From NCBI GenBank assembly GCA_029782335.1, contig JAKOVA010000275.1, forward strand, positions 1 to 43,605: DNA of 43,605 bases, given 5' to 3'. The position numbers and the translations under genes were made by a program. How positions within the stretch are numbered: the stretch's first letter is position 1; each line of letters opens with the position of its first letter. This DNA comes from Actinomycetes bacterium (GTDB lineage Bacteria; Actinomycetota; Acidimicrobiia; Acidimicrobiales; Microtrichaceae). Positions 1 to 8,607 of this stretch are shown here, piece after piece. The notes beneath the pieces were generated by a model. It made no database searches. It saw only the letters and a list, made by a program, of their open reading frames with translations, and was not told the origin of the DNA.

Positions 1-1527
1 CTGCTGATCCGCCTCGCGTTCGCTCTCACCGTCCCGCTCGGTTCCGCCCCCGATGAGCCCGACCACTACATCAAGGCGGTGGGTGCAGCGCACCTGGATT
101 TCGGCACTCGTCGTGGTCTCCCGCCGACGAATCCCGCGAGCGACATGGAGCGGCTCAACGACAGCCTCCGTGTCCGCGTCGACCTCGGCTCACAGGCGAT
201 CAACCCGACCTGGTCGTGCAACGCCTTCCACCCGGAACGGCCCGCCAGCTGTCTTGACCCCGACGCCGCTCAGCACCTCGGGTCACGTGCGATCACGAAC
301 TTCGGCGGCACCTTCCCGCCCTACCTGTATGTCGCGCTGGGAACGCCGTCGTGGTTCATCTCTGACCCGGACACGGCATTGCTGGCGATGCGCCTCGTCG
401 TCGTCGCGATCACCAGCGTGTTGTCGGGTTGGGGGCTCGTGGTCGCCGCTCGCCGGTGGGGCACCCGCGGCGTGCTCGCCGCCGCGCTCGGAGCGACGCC
501 GATGCTGCTCTACACCCAGGGCACGCTGGGAACGTCCGGGCTGGAATCCGCCGGCGCCCTCGCCATGCTGGTCTCCGCGATCGACGTCCTCGGCGACCCC
601 GAGGACCCCACCGCCCCCTCTCGGCGCCAACGCTGGACGAGTCGAGCGATGCTCGTCGCCTCCGCCGCAGTGCTCTGCGCGAGCCGTCCCTTGAGCGCGG
701 TGATTGCGGCCGTCGTCGTCGCGCTGGTGCTTGCGGTCGTTGGAGTGAAGACCGCGCTCCGGCGCATCAGCCAACTCCCCCGCGCCTATGCCGCGGTGGC
801 GGCCATCCTGACGATCGGTTCGATCGCCGCCAGCGTCGGATCGTCGCTCGCTGCGAACGCTCCGTACCGCGGCGAGCCCAAGGGCCTGCGCTTTCTCGTC
901 GAGCACTATCTCTTCGAGAGTCTCCCGGCGCTGTGGCACGGTGCGATCGGACGGTTCGAGTGGCTGGATACTCCCCTACCGGCCATCGCGGTCATCGTTG
1001 CGTGGTCGGCATTCATCGGTGTGCTCACCTGGTCGGCCCCCGAGCGGGATCGCGCTGGCTCCTTCCGCATGTGGGTGATCGTGGCCTCGACGATCGGGTT
1101 CGGGTTCCTCGCCGACGCAACGGTGTTCGCCCGTCTCGGCGGGGCCGTGCAGGCCCGCCACGTCCTGCCGTTGTTGCAACTCTGGCCACTCATCGCGGTG
1201 ATCCCGACGGGGACCTCCACGGATCCCGATGACGCAGCCGATCGCGACGGCAACCGCCTGACGCCGCTGCGTGTCGGGGCACTCGTCATGGGAGCGACGA
1301 CGTTGATCGGCTGGTGGTACGTCGCACAACGCGAGGCGGTCGGCGTGAACGGGCCACTCGATTTCTTCGGCGACTCGAAGTGGCGCCCGTCGGCGGGTTG
1401 GGTCGTGCCGCTCGTGGTCATGGTGCTCGGCATCGTGTGCGCCGCGATCATGCCCGGCGTCGCCTCACTTCGACGGCCGGCGGAGCAGACCGCCGATCCG
1501 CCGGATCACCTCGACGTCTGTATCTGA
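1..1527 (+). CDS. DUF2142-like integral membrane protein, 5' end outside the window
   Basis: The frame is open from the first base, so the start lies upstream; 508 residues are visible. Near the N-terminal edge there is a motif reading GSAPDEPDHYIKAVGAAH, which resembles the P-DE-H-Y/F signature of DUF2142 membrane proteins of actinobacterial cell-surface glycan clusters. Many hydrophobic stretches of about 20 residues follow, among them LLAMRLVVVAITSVLSGWGL and the AVIAAVVVALVLAVVGV segment, consistent with a polytopic GT-C-like protein. The polar C-terminus ends with the TGA at 1525-1527 and overlaps the 3' end of the convergent rmlD by 22 bp. The exact reaction is unknown. The neighbouring dTDP-rhamnose genes suggest a role in surface glycan assembly, but this is inference. 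Confidence 0.75.
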   Translation: MLIRLAFALTVPLGSAPDEPDHYIKAVGAAHLDFGTRRGLPPTNPASDMERLNDSLRVRVDLGSQAINPTWSCNAFHPERPASCLDPDAAQHLGSRAITNFGGTFPPYLYVALGTPSWFISDPDTALLAMRLVVVAITSVLSGWGLVVAARRWGTRGVLAAALGATPMLLYTQGTLGTSGLESAGALAMLVSAIDVLGDPEDPTAPSRRQRWTSRAMLVASAAVLCASRPLSAVIAAVVVALVLAVVGVKTALRRISQLPRAYAAVAAILTIGSIAASVGSSLAANAPYRGEPKGLRFLVEHYLFESLPALWHGAIGRFEWLDTPLPAIAVIVAWSAFIGVLTWSAPERDRAGSFRMWVIVASTIGFGFLADATVFARLGGAVQARHVLPLLQLWPLIAVIPTGTSTDPDDAADRDGNRLTPLRVGALVMGATTLIGWWYVAQREAVGVNGPLDFFGDSKWRPSAGWVVPLVVMVLGIVCAAIMPGVASLRRPAEQTADPPDHLDVCI

Positions 1528-2372
1528 GCGACGACCTCGGCGAGCGGCTCGCGGAAGTCGCGGAGCGGCTCCATGCCGCTGTGGCGCAGGGCGAAGTTCT
1601 CCAGCACCGAGTTCGCGGGACGTGGCGCCATCGGCGGGGCGTCGGCAGGACGAGCGGCGGCGAACGCCTCGGTGCTGATCGGCTGCACTCGATCGGGGTC
1701 GTGGCCGGCGGCGGCCATGATCTCGCGGACGAACTCGTACCAACTCACCGCTCCGGCGTTGGTGACGTGGAACACCCCCGGCATCCGGGCGACCCCGAGG
1801 CGCACGAGCATTGCTGCGAGGTCGGCGGCGAAGGTGGGATGGCCGACCTGATCGTCGACGAAGCTCAACGTCTCACGCTCCGCGGCGACCTTCAGCACGG
1901 TCTTGACCATGTTGGCGCCGTGCGCGCTGCACACCCACGACGTGCGGGCGACGGTCCACGACGGATCCAACTCGCGTTCCCCACCCAGCTTGGAGCGCCC
2001 GTAGACCGACTGGGGATTCGGCTCGTCCCACTCGAGGTAGGGGCCGGACTTGGTCCCGTCGAACACGTAGTCGGTCGACACGTAGACAACGTGGGCGCCC
2101 ACCCGCCGGGCGCCGTCGGCGATGAAGCGCGTCGCAAGACTGTTCACACGGAAGGCCGTCTCGGGGTCGGCCTCGCATCGGTCGACTGCGGTGAACGCCG
2201 CACCGTGAAGGATGAGGTCGGGCTCGACGGTGGTGATCGTGCCGAGGACCGCGTCGCGGTCGGTGAGATCGCAGTTGTGCAGGTCGACGCCGACCACGTC
2301 GTGGCGCGGCTCGAGGATCGACATGAGCTCGGTGCCGAGTTGGCCGCGGCACCCGGTGACGATGATCCGCAC
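1506..2372 (-). CDS. rmlD: dTDP-4-dehydrorhamnose reductase RmlD
   Basis: This gene encodes 288 residues with a GTG start. It catalyses the last step of dTDP-L-rhamnose synthesis, NAD(P)H-dependent reduction of dTDP-4-keto-L-rhamnose, in the cytosol. An extended short-chain dehydrogenase fold is visible: the nucleotide-binding motif TGCRGQLG at residues 6-13, the strand VVYVSTDYVFDG at about 94-105, and the catalytic YGRSK at about 123-127. The length is normal for RmlD. The gene is last in an rmlA-rmlC-rmlB-rmlD series on the minus strand, 7 bp after the rmlB stop. It overlaps the upstream membrane-protein gene tail to tail. I see no sign of truncation. The assignment rests on motifs and on the complete pathway context. 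Confidence 0.93.
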   Translation of the reverse strand: MRIIVTGCRGQLGTELMSILEPRHDVVGVDLHNCDLTDRDAVLGTITTVEPDLILHGAAFTAVDRCEADPETAFRVNSLATRFIADGARRVGAHVVYVSTDYVFDGTKSGPYLEWDEPNPQSVYGRSKLGGERELDPSWTVARTSWVCSAHGANMVKTVLKVAAERETLSFVDDQVGHPTFAADLAAMLVRLGVARMPGVFHVTNAGAVSWYEFVREIMAAAGHDPDRVQPISTEAFAAARPADAPPMAPRPANSVLENFALRHSGMEPLRDFREPLAEVVAQIQTSR

Positions 2373-2379
2373 GGTCGCC

Positions 2380-3354
2380 TCAGCGGTTCTTCACACGGTC
2401 ACGCAGCGGCTTCCACCACCAGTCGTGGTCGAGGTACCAGCGGATCGTCTCGTCGATCGCGTCCTCGAAGGTGCGCTGCGGTGCCCAGCCCAACGCCGCG
2501 ACCTTGTCGGTCGCGATCGAGTAGCGGCGGTCGTGGCCTTTGCGGTCCTCGACGTAGTCGACCGACGACTCGTCCTTGCCGAGCGCGGCGAGGATCGTGT
2601 CGGTGATCTCACGGTTGGTCCGTTCGTTCCCGGCGCCGATGTTGTAGATCTCGCCGACGATCCCTTGCCGCAACACGAGATCGACGCCACGACAGTTGTC
2701 GGTGACGAACAGCCAGTCCCGGACGTTCAACCCGTCGCCGTACAGCGGGACCTTGCCGCCCTCGAGCAACGTGGTGACGAAGAACGGAATCAGCTTCTCG
2801 GGGAACTGGTAGGGGCCGAACTGGTTTGAGGAGCGGGTCACCACGACCGGAAGGTCGTAGGTCTCGCGGTAGGCCAACGCGATCAGGTCGGAACCTGCCT
2901 TCGCCGCCGAGTAGGGGGACCGCGGCGACAGCGGATCGGTTTCGGTGAAGCTGCCCGACTCGATCGAGCCGTACACCTCGTCGGTCGAGATGTGTAGGAA
3001 CCGTTCGACACCCACCCCGACGGCGATGTCGCACAGCACGTTGGTGCCGCTGCAGTTGGTGCGCACGAACACGTCGGGGTCCAACAGGGAGCGGTCGACG
3101 TGGCTTTCCGCAGCGAAGTGCACCACGGCGTCGTGGCCCGGCATCGCCGCCGAAACGGCCTCCCGATCACAAATGTTGCCCTCGACGAAGTTGAGCCGAG
3201 GGTTCGATCCCAGATCGAGGTCGCGGAGGTTCTCGAGATTCCCGGCGTAAGTCAACGCGTCGAAGACCGTGACCTCGTCGTCGGTCGTCGCCAGGACGTG
3301 ATGGACGTAGTTGGACCCGATGAACCCGGCGCCGCCGGTGACGAAAAGCTTCAC
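2380..3354 (-). CDS. rmlB: dTDP-glucose 4,6-dehydratase RmlB
   Basis: This gene encodes 324 residues from a GTG whose last two bases are the first two of the rmlC stop (GTGA, 4 bp overlap), which implies translational coupling. An ATG-less extension further upstream would lie inside rmlC and is not needed. The enzyme converts dTDP-glucose to dTDP-4-keto-6-deoxyglucose with bound NAD+. The sequence shows the Rossmann motif TGGAGFIGSNY at residues 6-16, the catalytic STDEVYGS with the Asp-Glu pair, and YSAAKAGSD containing the catalytic Tyr and Lys. The product is shared: it feeds RmlC/RmlD for rhamnose and probably the WecE-like aminotransferase encoded at 8666-9811. The length is typical of the family (320-360). 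Confidence 0.95.
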   Translation of the reverse strand: MKLFVTGGAGFIGSNYVHHVLATTDDEVTVFDALTYAGNLENLRDLDLGSNPRLNFVEGNICDREAVSAAMPGHDAVVHFAAESHVDRSLLDPDVFVRTNCSGTNVLCDIAVGVGVERFLHISTDEVYGSIESGSFTETDPLSPRSPYSAAKAGSDLIALAYRETYDLPVVVTRSSNQFGPYQFPEKLIPFFVTTLLEGGKVPLYGDGLNVRDWLFVTDNCRGVDLVLRQGIVGEIYNIGAGNERTNREITDTILAALGKDESSVDYVEDRKGHDRRYSIATDKVAALGWAPQRTFEDAIDETIRWYLDHDWWWKPLRDRVKNR

Positions 3355-3917
3355 GGGCGGAGACGGTAGTGGGGCTGCCACATCGGCTCGATGTCGGCGC
3401 GTCGCGGGTTGTTGCGGTCACGCTCCGACAGGATCGGATCACTCACGCCCCAATCCGCATCGATCGCCGGATCGTCCCAGGCGACCCCCAACTCGTCGGC
3501 AGGGTTGTAGTAGCCGTCGACGAGGTAGGTGATCGCCATGTCGCTCAACGACGCGAAGCCGTGCGCGACACCTGGCGGGATGAAGATGCCGAGGTGGTTG
3601 TTGTCACCGCCGTCGACCTCGCCCAGATCCAACGACAGCGTGGCGCCGTCGGTCGGGCTTCCCTGGCGGAGGTCGTGGAGCACCACCCGCGCATGGCCGA
3701 AGGGGACGTACCAATAGTCGGCCTGGTGCAGGTGGTAGTGGAGGCCGACGAGACACCCGGCGATGCGGTTGCCACGGTTGCCCTGCACCATCTCGCGACC
3801 CTGGGGGAACCACTCCCGCCGATACGTCTCGATGAAGTAGCCGCGCTCGTCGCCGAAGCGTGTCGGCTCCACGATGTGCACGCCGGCGATGACGTCGGAT
3901 TCGGTGACGGTGGCCAT
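3351..3917 (-). CDS. rmlC: RmlC-like dTDP-4-dehydrorhamnose 3,5-epimerase, divergent active site
   Basis: This 188-residue cupin is predicted to epimerise C3 and C5 of dTDP-4-keto-6-deoxyglucose. Family features seen are the N-terminal RFGDERGYFIETYR, the histidine strand GLHYH, LRQGSPTDG, IPPGVAHGF and a YYNPADE segment with the conserved tyrosine. It is unusual: canonical RmlC has RGLH followed about ten residues later by a lysine in QGKL. Here the arginine is replaced by valine (VGLHYH) and the lysine region reads QADYWYVPFG with no lysine. The position between rmlA and rmlB in the operon argues that it is the working epimerase, but a different epimerase specificity (3- or 5-only) is possible. 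The shine-dalgarno CTGGAG lies inside the end of rmlA, 7 bp upstream. Confidence 0.85.
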   Translation of the reverse strand: MATVTESDVIAGVHIVEPTRFGDERGYFIETYRREWFPQGREMVQGNRGNRIAGCLVGLHYHLHQADYWYVPFGHARVVLHDLRQGSPTDGATLSLDLGEVDGGDNNHLGIFIPPGVAHGFASLSDMAITYLVDGYYNPADELGVAWDDPAIDADWGVSDPILSERDRNNPRRADIEPMWQPHYRLRP

Positions 3918-3924
3918 GGTGGTG

Positions 3925-5031
3925 TTACTCCAGGTCGATCGAACAGTGGTCGCCGATCATCAGGCGGGTGGCGGTTGGCCGTTGCCCGGACCGCCGCACG
4001 TCGGTGTCACGGCCGATGAGCGAGTCGACGAGGCGCGGGACACCCTCGATGCGAGCGCGTTCCAACACGACGGAGTTCTCGATCTCGCTGTCGGTGATGA
4101 CGCAGTCCGCCGCGATCGCCGTGTACGGCCCGACGTAGCTGTCGACGAGGCGCGTGCCCGACCCGATGATCGCCGGTCCGCGGACCCGCGAGTTCACCAA
4201 CTCGGCGCCGGCTTCGATGACGACGCGACCGTCGATGTCCGACGCCTCGTCGAGCGTGCCGTCGACCCGCGACTCGAGGTCGTCGAGCACCCGCCGATTC
4301 GACTCGAGCAGCGGATCCTTCTTGCCCGTGTCCAGCCACCAGCCCTCCAACAGGTCGTGACGGACCGGGCGACCGTGGTCGATGAGCCACTGGATCGCGT
4401 CGGTGATCTCCAACTCGCCCCGGGGCGACGGCTCGATCGCGGCGACGGCCTCGTGGATGGCAGCGGTGAACAAGTAGACGCCAACGAGCGCGAGGTTCGA
4501 CGGCGGGTGCTCGGGCTTTTCGACGAGGTGGACGACGTGACCCTCGGCGTCGACCTCGGCGACCCCGAAACGCTGCGGGTCGGGCACCTCACAGAGCAGG
4601 ATCTGCGCCGCAGGTGCCGGGTGGGCGCCCTCGAGGGTCGGCTGATCCGCACGGCGACGGTCCGCCTCGAAACGCTCGATGAAGCTCTCGAGACCCTGCT
4701 GCAACATGTTGTCGCCGAGGTACATGACGAAGTCGTCGTCACCGAGAAAGTCGCGGGCGATCAGCACGCAGTGCGCGAGCCCGAGGGGCGCGTCCTGGGG
4801 GATGTAGGTGACCTGCACACCGAACTGAGACCCGTCACCGACCGCCTCACGCACCTCGGGGCCGGTTTCGCCGGTGATGATGCCGATCTCGGTGATCCCC
4901 GCAGCGGCCATGTCTTCGATGCCGTAGAACAGAATCGGCTTGTTCGCGACCGGCACCAGTTGCTTTGCGCTGGTGTGGGTGATCGGCCGCAGCCGGGTGC
5001 CGGCTCCGCCGGAGAGAATGAGGCCTTTCAC
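3925..5031 (-). CDS. rmlA: Glucose-1-phosphate thymidylyltransferase, long RmlA/StrD type
   Basis: About 368 residues. It activates glucose-1-phosphate with dTTP to dTDP-glucose, the entry to all dTDP-6-deoxy sugars made here. The N-terminus has the nucleotidyltransferase motif LSGGAGTRLRPITH, then KQLVPVANKP and the metal-binding MYLGDN. EKPEHPPSNLALVGVYLF is the sugar-binding region. The C-terminal ~120 residues contain hexapeptide-like repeats (VVIEAGAELVNSRV, PAIIGSGTRLVDSYV, IAADCVITDSEIENS), so this is the long StrD-like form rather than the ~290-residue RmlA. The start is uncertain: GTG at 5031 fits the family's V/M-K-G-L-I-L start, and a second in-frame GTG lies 9 bp upstream at 5040. 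It is first in the rml operon. Confidence 0.92.
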   Translation of the reverse strand: MKGLILSGGAGTRLRPITHTSAKQLVPVANKPILFYGIEDMAAAGITEIGIITGETGPEVREAVGDGSQFGVQVTYIPQDAPLGLAHCVLIARDFLGDDDFVMYLGDNMLQQGLESFIERFEADRRRADQPTLEGAHPAPAAQILLCEVPDPQRFGVAEVDAEGHVVHLVEKPEHPPSNLALVGVYLFTAAIHEAVAAIEPSPRGELEITDAIQWLIDHGRPVRHDLLEGWWLDTGKKDPLLESNRRVLDDLESRVDGTLDEASDIDGRVVIEAGAELVNSRVRGPAIIGSGTRLVDSYVGPYTAIAADCVITDSEIENSVVLERARIEGVPRLVDSLIGRDTDVRRSGQRPTATRLMIGDHCSIDLE

Positions 5032-5104
5032 GGGACCCACGTTCTAGCAGCCGTCCCCTCCCCCGAGCCCCTCCGCGACCTCGGGCGTGACCGACGCTGC
5101 CCAC

Positions 5105-5110
5105 TACGGT
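5105..5110 (+). promoter_or_regulatory. Candidate -10 element (TACGGT)
   Basis: A TAnnnT hexamer lies 9 bases before the ATG at 5120 that opens a 12-codon frame, in the 123 bp gap between divergent rmlA and the plus-strand glycosyltransferase. This spacing suits a leaderless or nearly leaderless transcript. No -35 was recognised. Confidence 0.35.
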
Positions 5111-5119
5111 TTGGGCGCA

Positions 5120-5158
5120 ATGACCGCTCCTCCCCTACGCCCCTCCGCCCGGTCATGA
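5120..5158 (+). CDS. Possible leader mini-ORF (12 aa) coupled to the glycosyltransferase
   Basis: An ATG at 5120 starts a 12-codon frame (MTAPPLRPSARS) whose TGA at 5156-5158 overlaps the ATG of the next gene in an ATGA junction. The glycosyltransferase start has no shine-dalgarno, while the mini-ORF start is placed just downstream of TACGGT. The arrangement looks like a leaderless upstream ORF used for translational coupling. There is no homology evidence and such short frames can arise by chance. Confidence 0.35.
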   Translation: MTAPPLRPSARS

Positions 5159-6129
5159 GCCTCCCCGCTGTCTCGATCGTCGTTCCCGTGTACCGCTCCG
5201 AGGGGTCGCTCCGCCCGCTCGTCGAGCGCCTCGACAACATCCGGGGCGACTTCGACGACTTCGAGTTGATCCTCGTCGACGACGGCAGCCCCGACGACAG
5301 CTGGTCGGTGGTCTCCGAGCTCGTCGACGGTGTCGGCGCCGGCTGGATTCGCGGGATCCGCATGTCTCGCAACTACGGCCAGCACAACGCGTTGCTCGCG
5401 GGGATCCGCGCTGCACGGAATCCGGTGACCGTCACGATGGACGATGACCTGCAGCACCGACCGGAGGACGTGGCCCGCCTCGTCGCCGCACTCGACGACG
5501 ACACCGACCTCGTCTACGGCCAGTCCGATGTCGAGGAACACAAGGCCTGGCGCAACGTCACGTCGCGGCTGGCCAAGGCGGCGATGGCGTCGGCGGTCGG
5601 CGGCGAGATGGCGGCGAGCACCGGCGCGTTCCGGGCGTTCCGCACACACCTTCGTGACGCCGCACGGAACTCCCACGACCCCTACGTCTCGATCGACGTG
5701 TTGTTGTCGTGGGCGACGACCCGGGTTCGCACGGTGCCGGTCACGATGGACCAGCGGAGCATCGGCGAATCGAACTACACGGTCCGAAAGCTCATCCGCC
5801 ACGCCGTGAACATGACGACCGGCTACAGCTCGTCGCCGCTGCGCCTCGTCAGTTACCTCGGCTTCACCTGTTCGGTCTTCGGCGTCCTCATTTTCATCTA
5901 CGTCGTCGTGCGCTTCATCATCGACGGCGGATCGATCCCGGGGTTTCCGTTCCTCGCTTCGATCATCGCCCTGTTCTCCGGGGCGCAGATGTTCGCGATC
6001 GGCCTCCTCGGCGAGTACCTCGGCCGGATGCACTTCCGGTCGATGGAACGCCCGCCCTACGTCGTACGCGAACAGATCGGTGCTCCCCCGCGACGCCGCA
6101 GCGGCGACGTCACGCCGGAGGAACGATGA
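5155..6129 (+). CDS. ArnC/GtrB-like family 2 glycosyltransferase with two C-terminal TM helices
   Basis: This gene encodes 324 residues. It is predicted to move a sugar from a nucleotide donor onto polyprenyl phosphate at the inner face of the membrane. The GT-A domain (about 1-225) shows VSIVVPVYRSE, LILVDDGSPDDSW, SRNYGQHNALLAG and the metal-binding MDDDLQ. The membrane part has two helices around 233-285 and the conserved tail GAQMFAIGLLGEYLGR. GESNYTVRKL and SSPLRLVSYLG also match ArnC-type undecaprenyl-phosphate transferases. ATG 5155 is the first usable start in frame: it has no ribosome-binding site but overlaps the stop of a mini-ORF. The 3' end overlaps the convergent downstream gene by 20 bp. 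The donor sugar is not determinable; the neighbouring WecE-like enzyme makes a dideoxyaminosugar plausible. Confidence 0.88.
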   Translation: MSLPAVSIVVPVYRSEGSLRPLVERLDNIRGDFDDFELILVDDGSPDDSWSVVSELVDGVGAGWIRGIRMSRNYGQHNALLAGIRAARNPVTVTMDDDLQHRPEDVARLVAALDDDTDLVYGQSDVEEHKAWRNVTSRLAKAAMASAVGGEMAASTGAFRAFRTHLRDAARNSHDPYVSIDVLLSWATTRVRTVPVTMDQRSIGESNYTVRKLIRHAVNMTTGYSSSPLRLVSYLGFTCSVFGVLIFIYVVVRFIIDGGSIPGFPFLASIIALFSGAQMFAIGLLGEYLGRMHFRSMERPPYVVREQIGAPPRRRSGDVTPEER

Positions 6130-7957
6130 TCCGCACGACGTTGAAGTAGAGCACCGACCCGCCTTCGGTGAAGGTGGTCCGCTTCTGCCAGTCGATGCCG
6201 ATGCCGGCACGCCGAAGGGCTGCGACGCCGCGGTCGATCTGGGTTGGTGTTTCACCGAGCAGCACCAAGAAGCGCACCTGCTCGTCACGTAGCCGGGCGA
6301 TCCGCCAGTCGTCGATAAAGGGCATCCCCTCGAAGGTCGACTGCCAGGCGCTGCTTCGCCACAGATAGGCACTCTGGAGCGCATTCAGCATCGGGGGCCC
6401 GTCTTCGTACCAGAACAGCACGTGCTCGCCCGGCGCGGCGAGCGGGGGCGTGTGGTTGATGAGGTCGAAGGTCAACTCGTACCACTCGAGGCCGCTGTCG
6501 TCGGAGTTGCCGATCGCCAGTTCGTAGTGCGGGTCGAATCGGAAGCTCTGACCCCGGCTCAGCGGCGGGGCGAAGGGCGCGGCGAGCAGCAACAGGCCCG
6601 TGGCGACGACCAGCGATCCGCTCGCGGCGAGCGCCATGCCCGAAGCCGACCGCCGGCCGACGGCCAGGCGCGTCGCCGCGACGAGCGCGACCACGCCCAC
6701 CACGATGATCGGGACGGCCGGGAGGAACTCGAACTCGAGCCGGCGGAACCACCAGTTGCGCAGCAGCGGGAAGGCAACCGAGGCCGCAACGATCCACCAC
6801 AGTCCACCGTGCCGGTCCGCCGAGGTGCCGATCAACCCGGCGATGACGGTGACGCTGACGAACAGCAACGGGACGACCAGATACGAGGTGTAGTAGTAGG
6901 TCTCGAGCGTGGAGCTCTCGAGGACGAACTGGTGAAGGACGAAGAAGGCGCTCATCAAGGCCAACGTCGCGACCATCACGCCCTCGATCGGTGACACCGA
7001 ACGCCAACGCCGCCAGCGGGTGACGAACCACGCCAGCAACACCACGGGCGGGAGGTACAAGTGGAACCGGTAGGCGAGCCAGGCGTTGTCCGGCGCCCGG
7101 AACGCCTTGCCCTGTTCGCCGGAGAGGCTTCGAGCGGCATCGATGCTCGGTGAGAAGATGTCGGCGTCGCCGAAGCGCACTCGGAAATAGAGCACACCGA
7201 GCGCGGTGACCGCCGCGACACCGGCGACGACGAGCGCTGCGTCGATCAGCAACCGCGCCCGACGGCGGCGAAGCTCGGCGACCGCCCACGGCAGGAGGAT
7301 CGTGCCGGACACGACGACGAGAATCGGGTTGGAGTGGATCGCCGCGCCGTAGGCGACGCCGGCGATCACCATCAGCGGAGCACGGCCGCGATCGCGACCG
7401 ACGGCGAGGAGCAGCGCGGCGAAGAACACGAACGTGGCCGGGAGTCCGGTCGTGTCGGAGTACGTGGTCATGACTGCTCGAAGGAACACCGGGTTCCACA
7501 GCAACAACGCGACGCCGAGCCAACCAGCCGCTCGACCGCCGAGTTTTCGCAGCGGCAGGTAGAGAGCGATCGCCGAGGCGACCACGATCAGGTACCGCAT
7601 CACGAAGTAGCCACCCTCGACACCGAACAACGCGGTGGTGAGCCGGATGGGCAACGTGAGCGCGAAACGGACCGGGTAGTACTTCGGGCCGTACCGGGCC
7701 CATAGGTCCTCGCCATCCCAGGCGTACCCGATGTACATGAACGGGTCGACACCGTTCTGGCGAAAGAACGGCTCGACCTCGAAGAGCCGGAACGCAACCA
7801 CCGGAGACGCCAAGAGCAGCAGCCATTCCGCGGCGACGGGCCAGCGGATCGGCCCGCGGCGCGATCGCTCGACTGCGTCGGGCGCGTCGGTGCTCGACGT
7901 CTCGGACTGCGACAGATCGTCGACGGGTCGCGAATCTGTCCGGCCGGACGGCCCCAT
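6110..7957 (-). CDS. Polytopic GT-C/GT39-like glycosyltransferase
   Basis: 615 residues with about 10-12 hydrophobic helices. A polar N-terminal ~35 residues are followed by AAEWLLLLASPVVAFRLFEV and then an acidic loop with DPFMYIGYAWDGEDLWARYG, resembling the first periplasmic loop of lipid-linked-sugar-dependent GT-C enzymes. Later hydrophobic runs include YFVMRYLIVVASAIALYLPL and VPIIVVGVVALVAAT. The C-terminal ~130 residues are soluble (YELTFDLINHTPPLAAPGEH onwards). It probably transfers a sugar from polyprenyl phosphate on the outer face of the membrane. The start ATG shares one base with the stop of the upstream methyltransferase (TGATG), indicating a two-gene unit. It overlaps the plus-strand ArnC-like gene tail to tail. 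The acceptor is unknown. Confidence 0.75.
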   Translation of the reverse strand: MGPSGRTDSRPVDDLSQSETSSTDAPDAVERSRRGPIRWPVAAEWLLLLASPVVAFRLFEVEPFFRQNGVDPFMYIGYAWDGEDLWARYGPKYYPVRFALTLPIRLTTALFGVEGGYFVMRYLIVVASAIALYLPLRKLGGRAAGWLGVALLLWNPVFLRAVMTTYSDTTGLPATFVFFAALLLAVGRDRGRAPLMVIAGVAYGAAIHSNPILVVVSGTILLPWAVAELRRRRARLLIDAALVVAGVAAVTALGVLYFRVRFGDADIFSPSIDAARSLSGEQGKAFRAPDNAWLAYRFHLYLPPVVLLAWFVTRWRRWRSVSPIEGVMVATLALMSAFFVLHQFVLESSTLETYYYTSYLVVPLLFVSVTVIAGLIGTSADRHGGLWWIVAASVAFPLLRNWWFRRLEFEFLPAVPIIVVGVVALVAATRLAVGRRSASGMALAASGSLVVATGLLLLAAPFAPPLSRGQSFRFDPHYELAIGNSDDSGLEWYELTFDLINHTPPLAAPGEHVLFWYEDGPPMLNALQSAYLWRSSAWQSTFEGMPFIDDWRIARLRDEQVRFLVLLGETPTQIDRGVAALRRAGIGIDWQKRTTFTEGGSVLYFNVVRIIVPPA

Positions 7958-8571
7958 CAGCGTCGACGCGCCTCGATCACCAGGTGTGAATACGGAATCG
8001 GCAGCAGGTCGTGGCGGACGCGCACCACGTCGAGCTCAAAGGGCGAATCGTCGAAGAGGCGCACGTAGCCGGGCTCGTCGCGCACGTAGCGGCCACGGTC
8101 GAGCGCCGCGAGCACCCGGGCGGTGGTGCGGCCGTCCGGGGCGAACACCGGGTCCATCGTCACGTACCGCCCGCCGGGGTGGAGGACCGCGGCGACGTCT
8201 TCGATGAGATTCCGGACAACGTCATCGGGGAGGTGATGTTGCAGGCCCAGTGCCATGGCGAGGTCGAAGGGACCGAGACCGAGGCCGGGCAGCGACGCGA
8301 CGTCCGCGTGCAGCAGGCGGGTGTGGTCGTCGACCTTGTCGACAGCAGCGTCGATGTAGTTGTCGTTGAGGTCGACCCCGACGTAGTCCACGGCACCGAG
8401 CAACGGACGGACGTGCGCGTCGCCGCAGCCCACGTCGAGCACCGCGGAGCCCGCAACCGGACGGAGATGGTCTGCCACCATGCGTCGTTGCGCACGGTCG
8501 GCGCCGACGAGACGCTGGCACGCGGCGTACCACCGGGCGTTCTTCAGCAATGAGTCGCGCAGCGTCGCCAC
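7957..8571 (-). CDS. SAM-dependent class I methyltransferase
   Basis: About 204 residues. The SAM-binding motif I is AVLDVGCGDAHVRPLLG, followed by YVGVDLNDNYI (motif with the acidic ribose-binding Asp), PFDLAMALGLQHHLPDD and a late LHPGGRYVTMDPV strand. The start chosen is the GTG at 8571, preceded by an AGGGA ribosome-binding site; an in-frame extension to 8637 would run through the probable promoter area. The gene ends in a TGATG junction with the GT-C gene, so both are probably translated together. The substrate is unknown. In this setting it may methylate a lipid-linked sugar or glycan, but the sequence does not show it. Confidence 0.82.
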   Translation of the reverse strand: MATLRDSLLKNARWYAACQRLVGADRAQRRMVADHLRPVAGSAVLDVGCGDAHVRPLLGAVDYVGVDLNDNYIDAAVDKVDDHTRLLHADVASLPGLGLGPFDLAMALGLQHHLPDDVVRNLIEDVAAVLHPGGRYVTMDPVFAPDGRTTARVLAALDRGRYVRDEPGYVRLFDDSPFELDVVRVRHDLLPIPYSHLVIEARRR

Positions 8572-8607
8572 GGCTTCCCTTCGGTCTCCGGTTGGGTCAC
8601 GCGAACC

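Noticed and set aside
3874-5154. N-terminal extension of the ArnC-like glycosyltransferase through the rmlA region
   Set aside because: The frame is open but antisense to rmlA; the family N-terminus VSIVVPVY begins just after the ATG at 5155.
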